Part shown: positions 35,264 through 44,334 of the stretch, piece after piece | Layout: each line of letters begins with the position of its first letter | Numbering within the stretch: the stretch's first letter is position 1 | Source: Flavobacterium subsaxonicum WB 4.1-42 = DSM 21790 | GTDB lineage: Bacteria > Bacteroidota > Bacteroidia > Flavobacteriales > Flavobacteriaceae | DNA length: 64,000 nucleotides | Reading direction: 5' to 3' | Assembly (NCBI RefSeq): GCF_000422725.1 | Contig: NZ_AUGP01000018.1 | Coordinates: forward strand, 62,001 to 126,000 | Translations under genes and position numbers: made by a program | Notes under the pieces: model-generated | Databases searched by the model: none | What the model saw: the letters and a program-made list of their open reading frames with translations, nothing else | Told to the model about the DNA's origin: nothing

Positions 35264-35271
35264 TATTTTTG
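35264..35271 (+). promoter_or_regulatory. -7 box for the GT2-flippase operon
   Basis: TATTTTTG (TAnnTTTG) lies downstream of the first in-frame ATG (35251) and upstream of TTG 35293, so the mRNA would begin about 35278 and favour the TTG start. Confidence 0.4.
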
Positions 35272-35292
35272 CGTTACCGGAAAAGCGAAACC

Positions 35293-36162
35293 TTGGATAA
35301 GACTGTTTTTGTAATTATTGTAACCTACAACGGCGCCCGCTGGATAGATAAGAACATCACTTCGCTGCTGCGTTCCACCTATCCTGTGCGCATTATTGCG
35401 GTAGATAATAACAGTACCGATAATTCGGTCGCGCTCCTAAAAAAGTACCCCGAAGTGGAGCTTATCCAGAGCCCCGAAAATTTGGGTTTTGGCAAGGCAA
35501 ATAATATTGGTATGAAGTGCGCTTTAGAGCTTGGTGCCGATTATCTTTTTTTGCTAAACCAGGATGCGTGGATTTTTGACAAAACTATCGAAAGTCTGAC
35601 TCTAAAAGTGAAATATCAACCCCTTTTTGGCATTATTAGCCCTATGCATTATGCCGCAAATGAGTTAGATCTGGATGCTGCTTTTGCCACCTATTACAGC
35701 CGAAAAACAGACGAAAAGAATAACGTTGCCACTGTGCCGTTTGTAAATGCTGCCGCCTGGCTGGTTAGCCGCGCCTGTATTGAAAAGGTAGGCTACTTTG
35801 AACCGCTTTTTGGCCACTACGGCGAAGATAGAAACTACTGTGACAGAGTGCTTTATCATAATTTTTTGATTGGCATTGATGCCGATGCTAAAATTGTGCA
35901 CGACCGCACCATTACCCGAAATTTTAATAAAGACCTGATACAGAGTAGATTTAAGATACTCTCAACACTTATAAATCCGAACCACAGCTTTGCAAAAGCC
36001 TGGTTTTTAGGCTTGAAGGATGTTGCAGGCCTGCCCAAATACTTTACTAAATTTTATGGGATACGGAAGGTTATGAGTTTGTTTTTTAGTCTGTTATGTT
36101 ATTATATTGCTGCGATTTTTAAGATTGGGAAGCTAATAAACGCCCGTAAAAACGCCCAATAA
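35293..36162 (+). CDS. Family 2 glycosyltransferase (rhamnosyltransferase-like)
   Basis: 289 residues from TTG 35293. An ATG at 35251 is also in frame, but a promoter box lies between the two and the TTG product starts right before the GT2 strand 'VFVIIVTYNGARWIDKNI'. It has 'IIAVDNNSTDNSVALLKKYP', 'LGFGKANNIGMKCALE' and the D-x-D-like 'LFLLNQDAWIFDK', as in WbbL/RfbF-like glycosyltransferases. The final 30 residues ('SLFFSLLCYYIAAIFKI') form one hydrophobic segment. Its stop overlaps the flippase start (TAATG), so both act in one operon, likely for a cell-surface polysaccharide. Confidence 0.85.
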   Translation: MDKTVFVIIVTYNGARWIDKNITSLLRSTYPVRIIAVDNNSTDNSVALLKKYPEVELIQSPENLGFGKANNIGMKCALELGADYLFLLNQDAWIFDKTIESLTLKVKYQPLFGIISPMHYAANELDLDAAFATYYSRKTDEKNNVATVPFVNAAAWLVSRACIEKVGYFEPLFGHYGEDRNYCDRVLYHNFLIGIDADAKIVHDRTITRNFNKDLIQSRFKILSTLINPNHSFAKAWFLGLKDVAGLPKYFTKFYGIRKVMSLFFSLLCYYIAAIFKIGKLINARKNAQ

Positions 36163-37634
36163 TGGAAAAGGAGAAAGTAGCCCCGTTGCAACAGGTTGTG
36201 CTTTATGCTATTATAAATTATGCGGGTACTGCTATTGGTATAATCTCGGCGTTGTTTATTTATCCGCTGGATTTCAGGTTTTTAGGTACGGTTAGGTTTG
36301 TAGATAACATATCGCAACTGCTGTTTCCTATCATGGTGCTGGGCGCGAGCCATGCCCTTATAAAATTTTATCCGGCGCTGGATGAGCGCCACCGCAAGCA
36401 GCTGTTTAACTATAGTTTGCTGTCGGTCAGTGTTATAAGCCTGCTGGTGTTGGGCGGAATCTTTGGATTTTCTGCAATGGCTGATTATAAGGACAGTATG
36501 TTGCTGTACTTTGCGTTTCCGGTAGCGGTGGCCCTTGCATTTGTAGAGCTGTTTAAAAAGCAGGCGCAGGATTTACAGAAAATTGCGGTGCCCACCCTGT
36601 ACGAAAAGATCTTCCCTAAAATAGCATTACCTGCCATTTTCTTGTTGTTGATAGGTGGTTTTGTGTCTGAATATCAGTCGTTGGCGTTGTATGCTGCCAG
36701 CTATGTGCTTATTTTTATACTTACGGGTATCTACCTTTTTAAGCGCTTTAGCCCCGGTTTTAACTACCGTTTTAAAACACTTTTTGGTACTATATCTCGT
36801 AAAGACTACTTTAGGTACAGCCTGTACTCATTTGCGGGTTCATTGGGGTCACTACTCGCCTTTAGGATAGATGGTATTATTATCTATAACCTTATCTCTG
36901 AGGAGGCTAACGGTATTTTTAGTACAGCTGTAACACTGGCTTCTACCTTGCAGATACCCGCTGTGGGCATGTTTGCTTTGTATGCGCCCATTATTTCTAC
37001 CTATCTTAAAAACAATAACTTACCCGATCTTAACATCAAATATAAAGAAATTGCCCGCCTGCTCTTTTTTATAGGTGCGGTACTATACAGTTGTATTTTT
37101 CTTGGGATAGAAGACCTCTTCCGCATCCTGCCTGCTTATGAGAAGCTAAAAGACACCATCCCAATTATTATTGTGCTGGGCTTTAGTGTATTAATAAATA
37201 TGGCTACGGGCTTTAATGGCGAAATTATTACCTATTCTAAGTACTATCGCTTTAATCTGGTGGCTATTTTGGTGCTGATATTGCTTAATGTATCGCTTAA
37301 CCTCTACTTTATTTATTATACCAACACGGGGATTATGGGTGTTGCTTATGCCTCGTTTTTTAGCATGACGTTATTTAACATCTCTAAACTGGTGTTTATC
37401 TATAAGAAATTCAGATTATTACCTTTTGATAAAAGCTTTGCCAAGCTTGCAGTGGTGTTTGTATCATCGGGCATCGCAATCTATTTTTTACCGAATTTTG
37501 AGTCGCACATCATTAACCTTATCTATAAAACGGGATTGTCTATCCTTATAAATGTTGTTGTGGTTTATAAGCTAAGGCTTGTTTATCAGGTTAATATCTG
37601 GGCTGATAAGGTGTTTGCTAAGATTGGCCGGTAA
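36162..37634 (+). CDS. Polysaccharide flippase (Wzx/oligosaccharide exporter family)
   Basis: 490 residues and about 14 membrane segments, the expected number for the MOP/PST exporter family. The N-terminus 'LYAIINYAGTAIGIISALFI' is typical, as are the helix pairs through 'FRYSLYSFAGSLGSLLAFRI' and the later 'GVAYASFFSMTLFNISKLVF'. It would move lipid-linked glycan units across the inner membrane. It is coupled by TAATG overlap to the preceding glycosyltransferase, implying that they work on the same glycan. Gene ends with a repeat element and a shared terminator. Confidence 0.88.
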   Translation: MEKEKVAPLQQVVLYAIINYAGTAIGIISALFIYPLDFRFLGTVRFVDNISQLLFPIMVLGASHALIKFYPALDERHRKQLFNYSLLSVSVISLLVLGGIFGFSAMADYKDSMLLYFAFPVAVALAFVELFKKQAQDLQKIAVPTLYEKIFPKIALPAIFLLLIGGFVSEYQSLALYAASYVLIFILTGIYLFKRFSPGFNYRFKTLFGTISRKDYFRYSLYSFAGSLGSLLAFRIDGIIIYNLISEEANGIFSTAVTLASTLQIPAVGMFALYAPIISTYLKNNNLPDLNIKYKEIARLLFFIGAVLYSCIFLGIEDLFRILPAYEKLKDTIPIIIVLGFSVLINMATGFNGEIITYSKYYRFNLVAILVLILLNVSLNLYFIYYTNTGIMGVAYASFFSMTLFNISKLVFIYKKFRLLPFDKSFAKLAVVFVSSGIAIYFLPNFESHIINLIYKTGLSILINVVVVYKLRLVYQVNIWADKVFAKIGR

Positions 37635-37647
37635 TTTAATCGTTTTT

Positions 37648-37712
37648 AGCTCCGGAGCTCTATTACTCTTGCTTTCAAATTGCTATAAATATGCCGCCCT
37701 TTCAGGGCTTTA
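37648..37712. repeat. Interspersed repeat with GCTATAAATAT core, copy A
   Basis: Begins with AGCTCCGGAGCT (12-base palindrome), then GCTATAAATAT at 37682-37692 and hairpin GCCC-TTTCA-GGGC with CTTT. The same order occurs at 62500-62567. Confidence 0.6.
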
Positions 37713-37725
37713 GCATACGTCAACA

Positions 37726-37757
37726 AAAAAGCTCCATTATTTCTAATGGAGCTTTTT
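37726..37757. terminator. Bidirectional terminator, flippase / KAS III-like gene
   Basis: AAAAAGCTCCATTA / TAATGGAGCTTTTT with a TTTC loop between convergent stops. Confidence 0.85.
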
Positions 37758-37778
37758 GTATAAATGGGTGTAGTAAAC

Positions 37779-38837
37779 TTATATTTTGTACACTATAGCA
37801 TTGATATTCATACCGGCACCAACCGATGCAAACAGTACAATATCGCCTTTGGTAAGCACCTGGTCGTCTAACTGGCCTTTAAGCATAAGGTCGTACAGGG
37901 TAGGTATGGTAGCCACACTGCTGTTGCCCAGTTTATGAATGCTCATAGGCATAACACGCTCAGGGGTAACCATATCATGAAGTTTGTAAAAACGGTTCAC
38001 AATAGCCTCGTCCATCTTTTCGTTGGCCTGGTGTATTAGTATCTTGGTAACATCTTTAATATCTATACCGCTGGTTTCAAGGCACTCTTTCATGGCTTGC
38101 GGTACGCGGTTAAGCGCGAATTCGTATATCTTACGTCCGTACATTTTTATGTAACGGATGTCTTCATCATGGTCTTTGTTGTACGAGTTGCCAAAAAACA
38201 GTAGATAAGCCTCATCATACGTGTACGATGCTGTTTCGTGGGCCAGTATGCCACCTTCGTCATCCGTGCCTTCAATAATACTGGCGCCGGCACCATCGCT
38301 ATAGATCATGCTATCCCTGTCGTGCGGGTCTACCACGCGCGATAAAGTCTCAGCACCTATAACAAGGCAGCGTTTAGCCATACCCGATTTTATGTACGAT
38401 TGTGCCTGTATAACACCCTCAAGCCAGCCCGGGCAGCCAAACAAAATATCGTAAGCTACACATTTTGGGTTCTTTATCCTAAGGCTGTGCTTAACCCTGG
38501 CAGCAAGGCTGGGTACCAGGTCGCCTTGTATAGCACCTGCTTTTACATTGCCAAAATTGTGTGCAAAAATTATATAATCAAGTGTTTCCGGATCGATGTT
38601 GGCATCTTCTATAGCCCTTTGCGCTGCAAAAAAGGCAATGTCTGATGTTACAAGATCGCTCTCTACATAACGGCGTTCGTCTATACCTGTAATTTGCCTG
38701 AATTTATCTGCAACCACCTCGTTAGAATACGTAAGGGGTGCACCTTTCTCGTCTAAAAAAACATGTTGGGCAAAATCAGCATTCGCAACTATACGGTTAG
38801 GGATGTAGCTCCCTGATCCGGTGATTTTAATATTCAT
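37779..38837 (-). CDS. 3-oxoacyl-ACP synthase III family protein
   Basis: 352 residues, longer than FabH of E. coli (about 317). The KAS III triad is present: Cys135 in 'LFGCPGWLEG', His269 in 'LIHQANEKMDE' and Asn305 in 'LGNSSVAT'. It could start fatty acid chains from acyl-CoA or act in a side pathway. Many Bacteroidota carry several such genes, and the insertion in the N-terminal third (residues 27-45) and the unlinked location suggest it is not the housekeeping fabH of a fab cluster. A -7-like box lies 65 bases upstream. Confidence 0.88.
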   Translation of the reverse strand: MNIKITGSGSYIPNRIVANADFAQHVFLDEKGAPLTYSNEVVADKFRQITGIDERRYVESDLVTSDIAFFAAQRAIEDANIDPETLDYIIFAHNFGNVKAGAIQGDLVPSLAARVKHSLRIKNPKCVAYDILFGCPGWLEGVIQAQSYIKSGMAKRCLVIGAETLSRVVDPHDRDSMIYSDGAGASIIEGTDDEGGILAHETASYTYDEAYLLFFGNSYNKDHDEDIRYIKMYGRKIYEFALNRVPQAMKECLETSGIDIKDVTKILIHQANEKMDEAIVNRFYKLHDMVTPERVMPMSIHKLGNSSVATIPTLYDLMLKGQLDDQVLTKGDIVLFASVGAGMNINAIVYKI

Positions 38838-38900
38838 TTCTCAGAATCTGGATTTGTTTATTTACAGGCTAAATTAATTATAAATAACGTTAAAACAATG

Positions 38901-38908
38901 CAAAAGTA
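38901..38908 (-). promoter_or_regulatory. Possible -7 box for the KAS III-like gene
   Basis: Minus strand reads TACTTTTG (TAnnTTTG); the expected leader is about 55 bases. No well-spaced TTG. Confidence 0.3.
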
Positions 38909-38973
38909 CTATGCTTGCATATAAATTATAATTTGCTCAAATATAAAACATTTGTTCTAATAATATAGCAAAA

Positions 38974-39345
38974 TTATGATGGGTATATTTTTATTTTCAT
39001 AACTGTAGCGATAGATTGGGCACGCGTCTTAATTTTTTCGGAATTACTGCCTGCAAACAAGGCGTCGGTTGTGTTAAAAAAATGACCCAACCATACATCA
39101 AAATGCGCGTTGGTTAGCTTTTCTTTCCCGTTAAGCTCAAGGTGCAGTTGCATAACATTGGTTTTGTAGCCGCCGGTAGCAAAAAGCACCTGCTCCCAAA
39201 AACTGACAATATGGGGCAAATGCGCGGCGATATCTGTTTTGGCAACATCGGTAAAAATATAGTTTATGGCAGGGTCGGCCAGGAGCCTGTTATAAAACTC
39301 GCTCATAAGCAATTCGAGATCGGCCCTGTTTTCAATGTCTTTCAT
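38974..39345 (-). CDS. Group III truncated haemoglobin
   Basis: 123 residues, right size for a truncated 2-on-2 globin. 'ELLMSEFYNRLLADPAINYI' is the helix A-B region, Trp50 in 'SFWEQVLFATGGY' is the E-helix Trp typical of group III, and His81 in 'NAHFDVWLGHFF' is the proximal haem ligand. It lacks the Gly-Gly motifs of groups I and II. Function in this group is not settled; roles in oxygen or nitric oxide handling are proposed. A gcvP gene lies upstream, separated by a terminator and repeats, so it is its own transcript. Confidence 0.88.
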   Translation of the reverse strand: MKDIENRADLELLMSEFYNRLLADPAINYIFTDVAKTDIAAHLPHIVSFWEQVLFATGGYKTNVMQLHLELNGKEKLTNAHFDVWLGHFFNTTDALFAGSNSEKIKTRAQSIATVMKIKIYPS

Positions 39346-39362
39346 AATTCAAAATTTATTAT

Positions 39363-39475
39363 TTGTCCTCACCCCAAACCCTCTCCGAATGGAGGGCAGC
39401 TACACTCTTACGCTTAGCGTTATCAATAAAGCGAACAATATCCATCGTGACTCCCCTCTCCATTATACAAAGGCT
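39363..39475. repeat. REP-like repeat pair between gcvP and the globin gene
   Basis: CCTCACCCCAAACCCTCTCC at 39366-39385 followed by TGGAGGGCAGC, and a second CTCCCCTCTCC-containing part near 39446. Same family as 32455-32600. Confidence 0.55.
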
Positions 39476-39491
39476 TGGGATAAGGATGTAT

Positions 39492-39517
39492 AAAAAAAGC
39501 TGCCCGAAGGCAGCTTT
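39492..39517 (-). terminator. Terminator of gcvP
   Basis: AAAGCTGCC / GGCAGCTTT with a CGAA loop, just past the gcvP stop; the plus-strand A run gives the minus-strand U tail. Confidence 0.85.
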
Positions 39518-39521
39518 CAAA

Positions 39522-42371
39522 TTAGTTTTCCATGTAAGCCTCAATTGGCGCACAAGAGCAGATAAGGTTACGATCGCCGTAAGCGTCGTCTACCCTGCGT
39601 ACTCCAGGCCAGAATTTATTTTCGTGAAGATAATCCAGTGGGAATGCCGCTTTTTCGCGGGTGTAAGGTAATACCCAATTATCTGTAGTTAGCATGGCCA
39701 GTGTGTGCGGAGAATTTTTTAGCACGTTGTTTTTGTCATCGGCACTTGCCTCATCAATTTCTTTACGGATAGATATCATCGCATCGCAAAAACGGTCAAG
39801 TTCCTCAAGGTTTTCACTTTCGGTAGGCTCGATCATTAATGTACCCGCAACGGGGAATGATACTGTTGGCGCGTGGAAACCGTAGTCCATTAAACGCTTG
39901 GCAATATCAGTAACCTCGATACCATTCGCTTTAAACGGACGGCATTCTAATATCATTTCGTGGGCAGCACGGTTCATTTCGCCCGTGTATAGCGTGTCGT
40001 AATGACCTGCAAGCCTTTCTTTAATATAGTTAGCATTAAGTATAGCGTGGTGTGTAGAGCTGGTTAAGCCTTCTTCGCCAAGCATGGTAATATAACCGTA
40101 AGAGATTAGGCAAACTAATGCCGAACCCCAAGGGGCAGCAGAAATTGCTGTAATAGCGCTGTCGCCACCTGTAGTTATCACCGGGTTGGTAGGTAAAAAA
40201 GGTACAAGGTGTTTAGCCACGCAAATAGGGCCAACGCCAGGGCCACCACCACCGTGAGGTATAGCAAAGGTTTTGTGCAGGTTAAGGTGGCAAACATCGG
40301 CACCAATGTGGCCCGGGTTGGTTAAACCAACCTGTGCGTTCATGTTAGCACCGTCCATATAAACCTGTCCGCCATTTTCGTGTATAATTTTAATAACCTC
40401 TATAATAGAAGCCTCGTATACACCGTGGGTAGAAGGGTAGGTAACCATAAGGCAGGCAAGGTTATCTTTATGTAAGATAGCTTTAGCCCTTAGGTCTTCT
40501 ACATCAATATTTCCGTTTTCGGATGTTTTGGTAACCACAACCTCCATACCGGCCATGTGGGCAGTAGCAGGGTTAGTGCCGTGGGCCGAAGCCGGGATAA
40601 GTGCAATGTTACGGTGCTCCTGGCCAATAGATTTTTGGTAAGCACGTATAACCATAAGGCCGGCGTATTCGCCTTGTGCACCACTGTTTGGCTGTAGCGT
40701 AGTACCGGCAAAACCCGTAATAACGTTAAGTTGCTCTTCTAATTTTTTAAGCATTATCTGGTAACCTTCCGCCTGCTCAATTGGAGCAAATGGGTGAATG
40801 CTGTTCCAGTTAGGGTAGCTTAGCGGCAGCATCTCTGCCGCAGCGTTAAGCTTCATGGTGCACGATCCAAGCGATATCATAGAATGATTAAGGGCAAGGT
40901 CTAAACGTTCCAGTTTTTTAATGTAACGCATTAAAGCGGTTTCGCTGTGGTGCTTGTTAAACACATCGTGCTTAAGGAAATCTGATGTCCTGACCAAATT
41001 TTCAGGCAGGGCAACCGTTTCGGTAAGCGAGGTAACTTTTTCTGCAGATTTGCCGGTGGCCTCTGCAAAAACAGCAAGAATATCGTTAATATCTTTTATA
41101 GACGTGGTCTCGTTAAAAGAGATAGAAACCGTATCGGCATCTACGTAGTAAAAGTTAATTTCTTTAGCTTCGGCAGCAGCCTTAACTTTAGCAGCATCGG
41201 CTTTAACTAAAATCGTATCGAAGAACGATGTATTGGTTTGGTAAACGCCCAATTTGTTAAGCGCATCGGCCGTAGTAACGGCGCTTGCGTGTACTTTATC
41301 GGCAATGTACTGTAAGCCTTTAGGGCCGTGGTATACTGCATACATACCTGCCATTACAGCAAGCAATACCTGAGCCGTACAAATGTTAGAAGTAGCTTTT
41401 TCGCGTTTAATGTGCTGCTCGCGGGTTTGTAACGCCATGCGTAGCGCACGGTTACCGTTAACATCTATAGTAACGCCAATAATCCTGCCCGGCATAGAGC
41501 GCTTGTACTCTTCTTTAGTAGCAAAGAAAGCAGCGTGAGGCCCGCCGTAGCCCATTGGTATACCAAAACGCTGGGTAGTACCTACCACAACATCGGCACC
41601 CAATTCGCCCGGAGACGTTAGCTTAACAAGGCTTAAAATATCGGCGGCAACAGCAATTTTAATATCTTTTGCTTTTGCATTGGTTATAAACGATGCATAA
41701 TCGTGCACCTGGCCAAATTTGCCCGGGTACTGAAGTATAGCACCAAAAAATTCGTCAGAAAAATCAAACTCCTCATGGTTGCCTATAACAAGCTCAACAC
41801 CAATTGGCGTAGAACGTGTTTGAAGAACCGACAGGGTTTGCGGCAGTATCTCTTCAGATACAAAGAATTTAGCTACTTTGTTTTTCTTTTGGTCGCGGGT
41901 ACGAACATCAAACAAAAGTGCCATAGCCTCTGCAGCCGATGTACCTTCATCCAGCAACGATGCATTGGCAATTTCCATACCTGTAAGCTCAATAACCGTA
42001 GTCTGGTAGTTAAGCAGGGCTTCTAAACGGCCTTGTGCAATCTCTGCCTGGTAAGGCGTGTAGGCAGTGTACCATCCCGGGTTTTCGAAAATGTTACGCT
42101 GTATAGGTGCCGGTACAATAGCAGGGTGGTAGCCCAAACCAATGTACGACTTGTATATTTTGTTTTTGTTGCCTAACTGTGCTATGTGGTTAAGATACTC
42201 ATATTCAGTTAACGCAGGCTCAAGGTTTAAAGGGGCCTTAAGTCGGATGTCATCCGGTAGTGTTTCATATATCAATTGGTCGATAGAATCTACACCAATT
42301 GTTTTAAACATATGTTGGAGGTCATTCTCCCTCGGGCCAATATGCCTTAAAGCGAAAGCATCTGTTTTCAT
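39522..42371 (-). CDS. gcvP: Glycine dehydrogenase (decarboxylating), glycine cleavage P-protein
   Basis: 949 residues from ATG 42371; the frame to 42401 adds ten residues, and a -7-like box lies at 42401-42408, so the shorter start is preferred ('MKTDAFALRHIGPRENDLQ'). It decarboxylates glycine with PLP and passes the methylamine to the H-protein. This is the fused single-chain form. The PLP lysine lies in 'NLHKTFAIPHGGGGPG', preceded by 'GADVCHLNLHK', and 'GQVYMDGANMNAQVGL' precedes it. The other cleavage genes (gcvT, gcvH) are not here, so the system is scattered. No riboswitch could be recognised upstream. Confidence 0.96.
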   Translation of the reverse strand: MKTDAFALRHIGPRENDLQHMFKTIGVDSIDQLIYETLPDDIRLKAPLNLEPALTEYEYLNHIAQLGNKNKIYKSYIGLGYHPAIVPAPIQRNIFENPGWYTAYTPYQAEIAQGRLEALLNYQTTVIELTGMEIANASLLDEGTSAAEAMALLFDVRTRDQKKNKVAKFFVSEEILPQTLSVLQTRSTPIGVELVIGNHEEFDFSDEFFGAILQYPGKFGQVHDYASFITNAKAKDIKIAVAADILSLVKLTSPGELGADVVVGTTQRFGIPMGYGGPHAAFFATKEEYKRSMPGRIIGVTIDVNGNRALRMALQTREQHIKREKATSNICTAQVLLAVMAGMYAVYHGPKGLQYIADKVHASAVTTADALNKLGVYQTNTSFFDTILVKADAAKVKAAAEAKEINFYYVDADTVSISFNETTSIKDINDILAVFAEATGKSAEKVTSLTETVALPENLVRTSDFLKHDVFNKHHSETALMRYIKKLERLDLALNHSMISLGSCTMKLNAAAEMLPLSYPNWNSIHPFAPIEQAEGYQIMLKKLEEQLNVITGFAGTTLQPNSGAQGEYAGLMVIRAYQKSIGQEHRNIALIPASAHGTNPATAHMAGMEVVVTKTSENGNIDVEDLRAKAILHKDNLACLMVTYPSTHGVYEASIIEVIKIIHENGGQVYMDGANMNAQVGLTNPGHIGADVCHLNLHKTFAIPHGGGGPGVGPICVAKHLVPFLPTNPVITTGGDSAITAISAAPWGSALVCLISYGYITMLGEEGLTSSTHHAILNANYIKERLAGHYDTLYTGEMNRAAHEMILECRPFKANGIEVTDIAKRLMDYGFHAPTVSFPVAGTLMIEPTESENLEELDRFCDAMISIRKEIDEASADDKNNVLKNSPHTLAMLTTDNWVLPYTREKAAFPLDYLHENKFWPGVRRVDDAYGDRNLICSCAPIEAYMEN

Positions 42372-42400
42372 GTGTGTTGTGCTGTTGTTTTTTAAAGGCA

Positions 42401-42408
42401 CAAAATTA
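42401..42408 (-). promoter_or_regulatory. Possible -7 box for gcvP
   Basis: Minus strand reads TAATTTTG (TAnnTTTG), about 30 bases upstream of the chosen ATG. Confidence 0.35.
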
Positions 42409-42540
42409 GTTATTTATATTCAAATTAAAATGTTTTTTAGGGGGCGATTTTGTGAATTTTTCAACGCAAATCAGTTGCTATTAGCATATTGATCAATTTT
42501 GTAAGATAGCGGCGGTTAAACACGCGGTTTGCTGCTTTTT

Positions 42541-43452
42541 TTATTGTTTTACAAGCTCTTTTAACGCTTTATCTGCAGTGCTGTATTCAAACAAAAAACC
42601 GCTTTGGGTTAGGCGTTTGGGTATAACGTTACGGCTTTTAAGCACCAGCTCGGGTTCGGTGCCAATAATTGCAGCGCCAAACGTTAACAACCCTATTGGG
42701 ATGTTGATGCCAATTGGTATCTTAACCGCCTGCCTCAGTGCCTTCATAAAGTCGGCGTTGCGAATAGGGGCAGGCGACACCACATTAACCGCACCCTCCA
42801 TTTTATGGCTGATGATAAACGCCACGGCGCGGGCAAAATCTTCTTCATGAATCCAGCTTACAAACTGGTTGCCGCTGCCCTGGCTTCCGCCGAAGCCTAA
42901 CTGGGCCAGCCTTTTAAGCGGAACAAATGCCCCGCCATCTTTACCCAGAACTATAGAGGTGCGCAATGCAGTTTGAAGCGTATTTGGCGTATCGGCCTCA
43001 AAAAAGGCGCGTTCCCACATTTTGGCAACATTCATCGAAAAGTCGTGGCCAATTTCTCCGGTAGCCTCATCCATCTGCTTATCGGTAGAGTGCCTGTAAA
43101 TGGTTGCGGTACTTGAGTTTAGCCAATGCTTGGGTGGATTGCTGCACGCATTTATGGCTTTGCCTATAATTACGGTGCTGTCAACCCGCGATGCCATGAT
43201 CTCGTTCTTATTGGTCTCGGTATACCTACAGTCTACCGACTTACCCGCCAGGTTTATCAACACATCGGCACCCTCCAGTTCGGCTTCCCACCCGGTAAGG
43301 GTTTTGGCATCCCAGTTAATGTACCTAACCCCATTCTTGGTAGCCGACTTGCCACGGGTTAGTACCACTATATCATCAATACTATCTTTAAAATGGTTTA
43401 TAAGTACGTTACCCAGAAAACCGGTTCCGGCAGCTATGATTATTTTTTTCAT
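42541..43452 (-). CDS. TIGR01777-type NAD(P)-dependent epimerase
   Basis: 303 residues. The Rossmann start 'KKIIIAAGTGFLGNVLINHF' and the family blocks 'GADVLINLAGKSVDCRYT', 'NSSTATIYRHSTDKQMDE', 'ALRTSIVLGKDGGAFVPL' and 'FVSWIHEEDFARAVAF' match the YfcH/TIGR01777 family (SDR type), whose substrate is unknown. The first Gly of the usual GxTG is Ala-Gly here ('AAGTGFLG'). It is the last gene of the run that begins with the GbsR/MarR regulator, but it also has its own 16-base palindrome 18 bases upstream. Confidence 0.88.
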   Translation of the reverse strand: MKKIIIAAGTGFLGNVLINHFKDSIDDIVVLTRGKSATKNGVRYINWDAKTLTGWEAELEGADVLINLAGKSVDCRYTETNKNEIMASRVDSTVIIGKAINACSNPPKHWLNSSTATIYRHSTDKQMDEATGEIGHDFSMNVAKMWERAFFEADTPNTLQTALRTSIVLGKDGGAFVPLKRLAQLGFGGSQGSGNQFVSWIHEEDFARAVAFIISHKMEGAVNVVSPAPIRNADFMKALRQAVKIPIGINIPIGLLTFGAAIIGTEPELVLKSRNVIPKRLTQSGFLFEYSTADKALKELVKQ

Positions 43453-43469
43453 GATGTTAGTTTTGAGAA

Positions 43470-43485
43470 TATACCAATCGGTATA
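43470..43485 (-). promoter_or_regulatory. Palindromic operator candidate upstream of the epimerase gene
   Basis: TATACC-AATC-GGTATA, 16 bases, perfect two-fold symmetry of the arms, 18 bases upstream of the ATG at 43452. The form resembles TetR-family operators. No TetR gene is in the window. Confidence 0.45.
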
Positions 43486-43515
43486 AAGTTTGTTTGGTAT
43501 GTTAGAGGCCTATTT

Positions 43516-44334
43516 TTAAAGACTTAAGATGAGTGCCAATGCAATTATACGATACAGAACCCATGTTAAGCATAAGTAGTGTGGTAATTCCAGAATTTTA
43601 ACCCTCCTGTAATGTTCTGTAAACATTAAGGCAGCGGTAAGGCCAAACCAACCCAATACTATTATTTGATGGAACGCTATAAATTGGGCAAGCAACAGCA
43701 TTGGCACCAGCAACAACGACCCCATTATCGATACCGTGATTAAATTGCCAAAGTAATTTATTGATATTTTGGTGTCTTTTTTAATGAAGAACATTCCCTG
43801 AAATGCTACCTGGCCGGCAGCAAGCAACAACTCGCGGTTAAAACTGCCCGCGGGCAGCATAGTAATTAACCCGGAATAGTTATAAAGTGCAAAGGCTGTA
43901 ACCAATGTGGCAAAAATAATATAGGCAATGCGGTAGCTGTAATTAAAATCGGGGACGCATTGCAGCGTAGCATTACTCTTTTTATTTGGTATGATTACTT
44001 TACGGTTGTACGATATAAACGAGTATAGTTTTTTAAGCATATAATGTACTGACTTAGTAGTGCCTATTTTTTCTATTATGGGAAAAGAGTTTCCTATAAC
44101 TTTTAAAAGGCTGTCTATGCCATAAGTTACCGTTTTATTGTGGTTGTCTACAAGGGCAATTTCGTTAGCTGCGCGTTGCACATCTACATACAGCATTTCG
44201 CTATTGGTTAACTGGGCATAGGGCTTACGACCGTTGGCGTCCAGCATTCCGGTTTTTATAAAGCCGGTGGTATACACGCTGCATAGCGGGCAGGCATCAT
44301 CATACAAAAGTGTTTGGTTGGCAAGGGTTTTCAT
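43516..44334 (-). CDS. DCC-type (DUF393) thiol oxidoreductase fused to a membrane domain
   Basis: 272 residues. The N-terminal 115 residues match the DCC/DUF393 fold: 'LLYDDACPLCSVY' supplies the D-x-x-C-x-x-C motif (Cys15 and Cys18), predicted to be a thiol-disulfide site. The C-terminal 150 residues contain four to five membrane helices ('IAYIIFATLVTAFALYNYSG' onwards). Redox reactions at the membrane are likely, with unknown substrate. Its ATG overlaps the stop of the preceding small membrane protein (4 bases), so it is translationally coupled within the putative regulon. Confidence 0.8.
   Translation of the reverse strand: MKTLANQTLLYDDACPLCSVYTTGFIKTGMLDANGRKPYAQLTNSEMLYVDVQRAANEIALVDNHNKTVTYGIDSLLKVIGNSFPIIEKIGTTKSVHYMLKKLYSFISYNRKVIIPNKKSNATLQCVPDFNYSYRIAYIIFATLVTAFALYNYSGLITMLPAGSFNRELLLAAGQVAFQGMFFIKKDTKISINYFGNLITVSIMGSLLLVPMLLLAQFIAFHQIIVLGWFGLTAALMFTEHYRRVKILELPHYLCLTWVLYRIIALALILSL

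Noticed and set aside
39363..39671. Short frames on both strands near the gcvP terminator
   Set aside because: They cross a repeat and the gcvP terminator.
42372..42540. Glycine riboswitch upstream of gcvP
   Set aside because: The 5' region before the gcvP start is short, AT-rich and shows no conserved aptamer pieces; only a -7-like box is seen.
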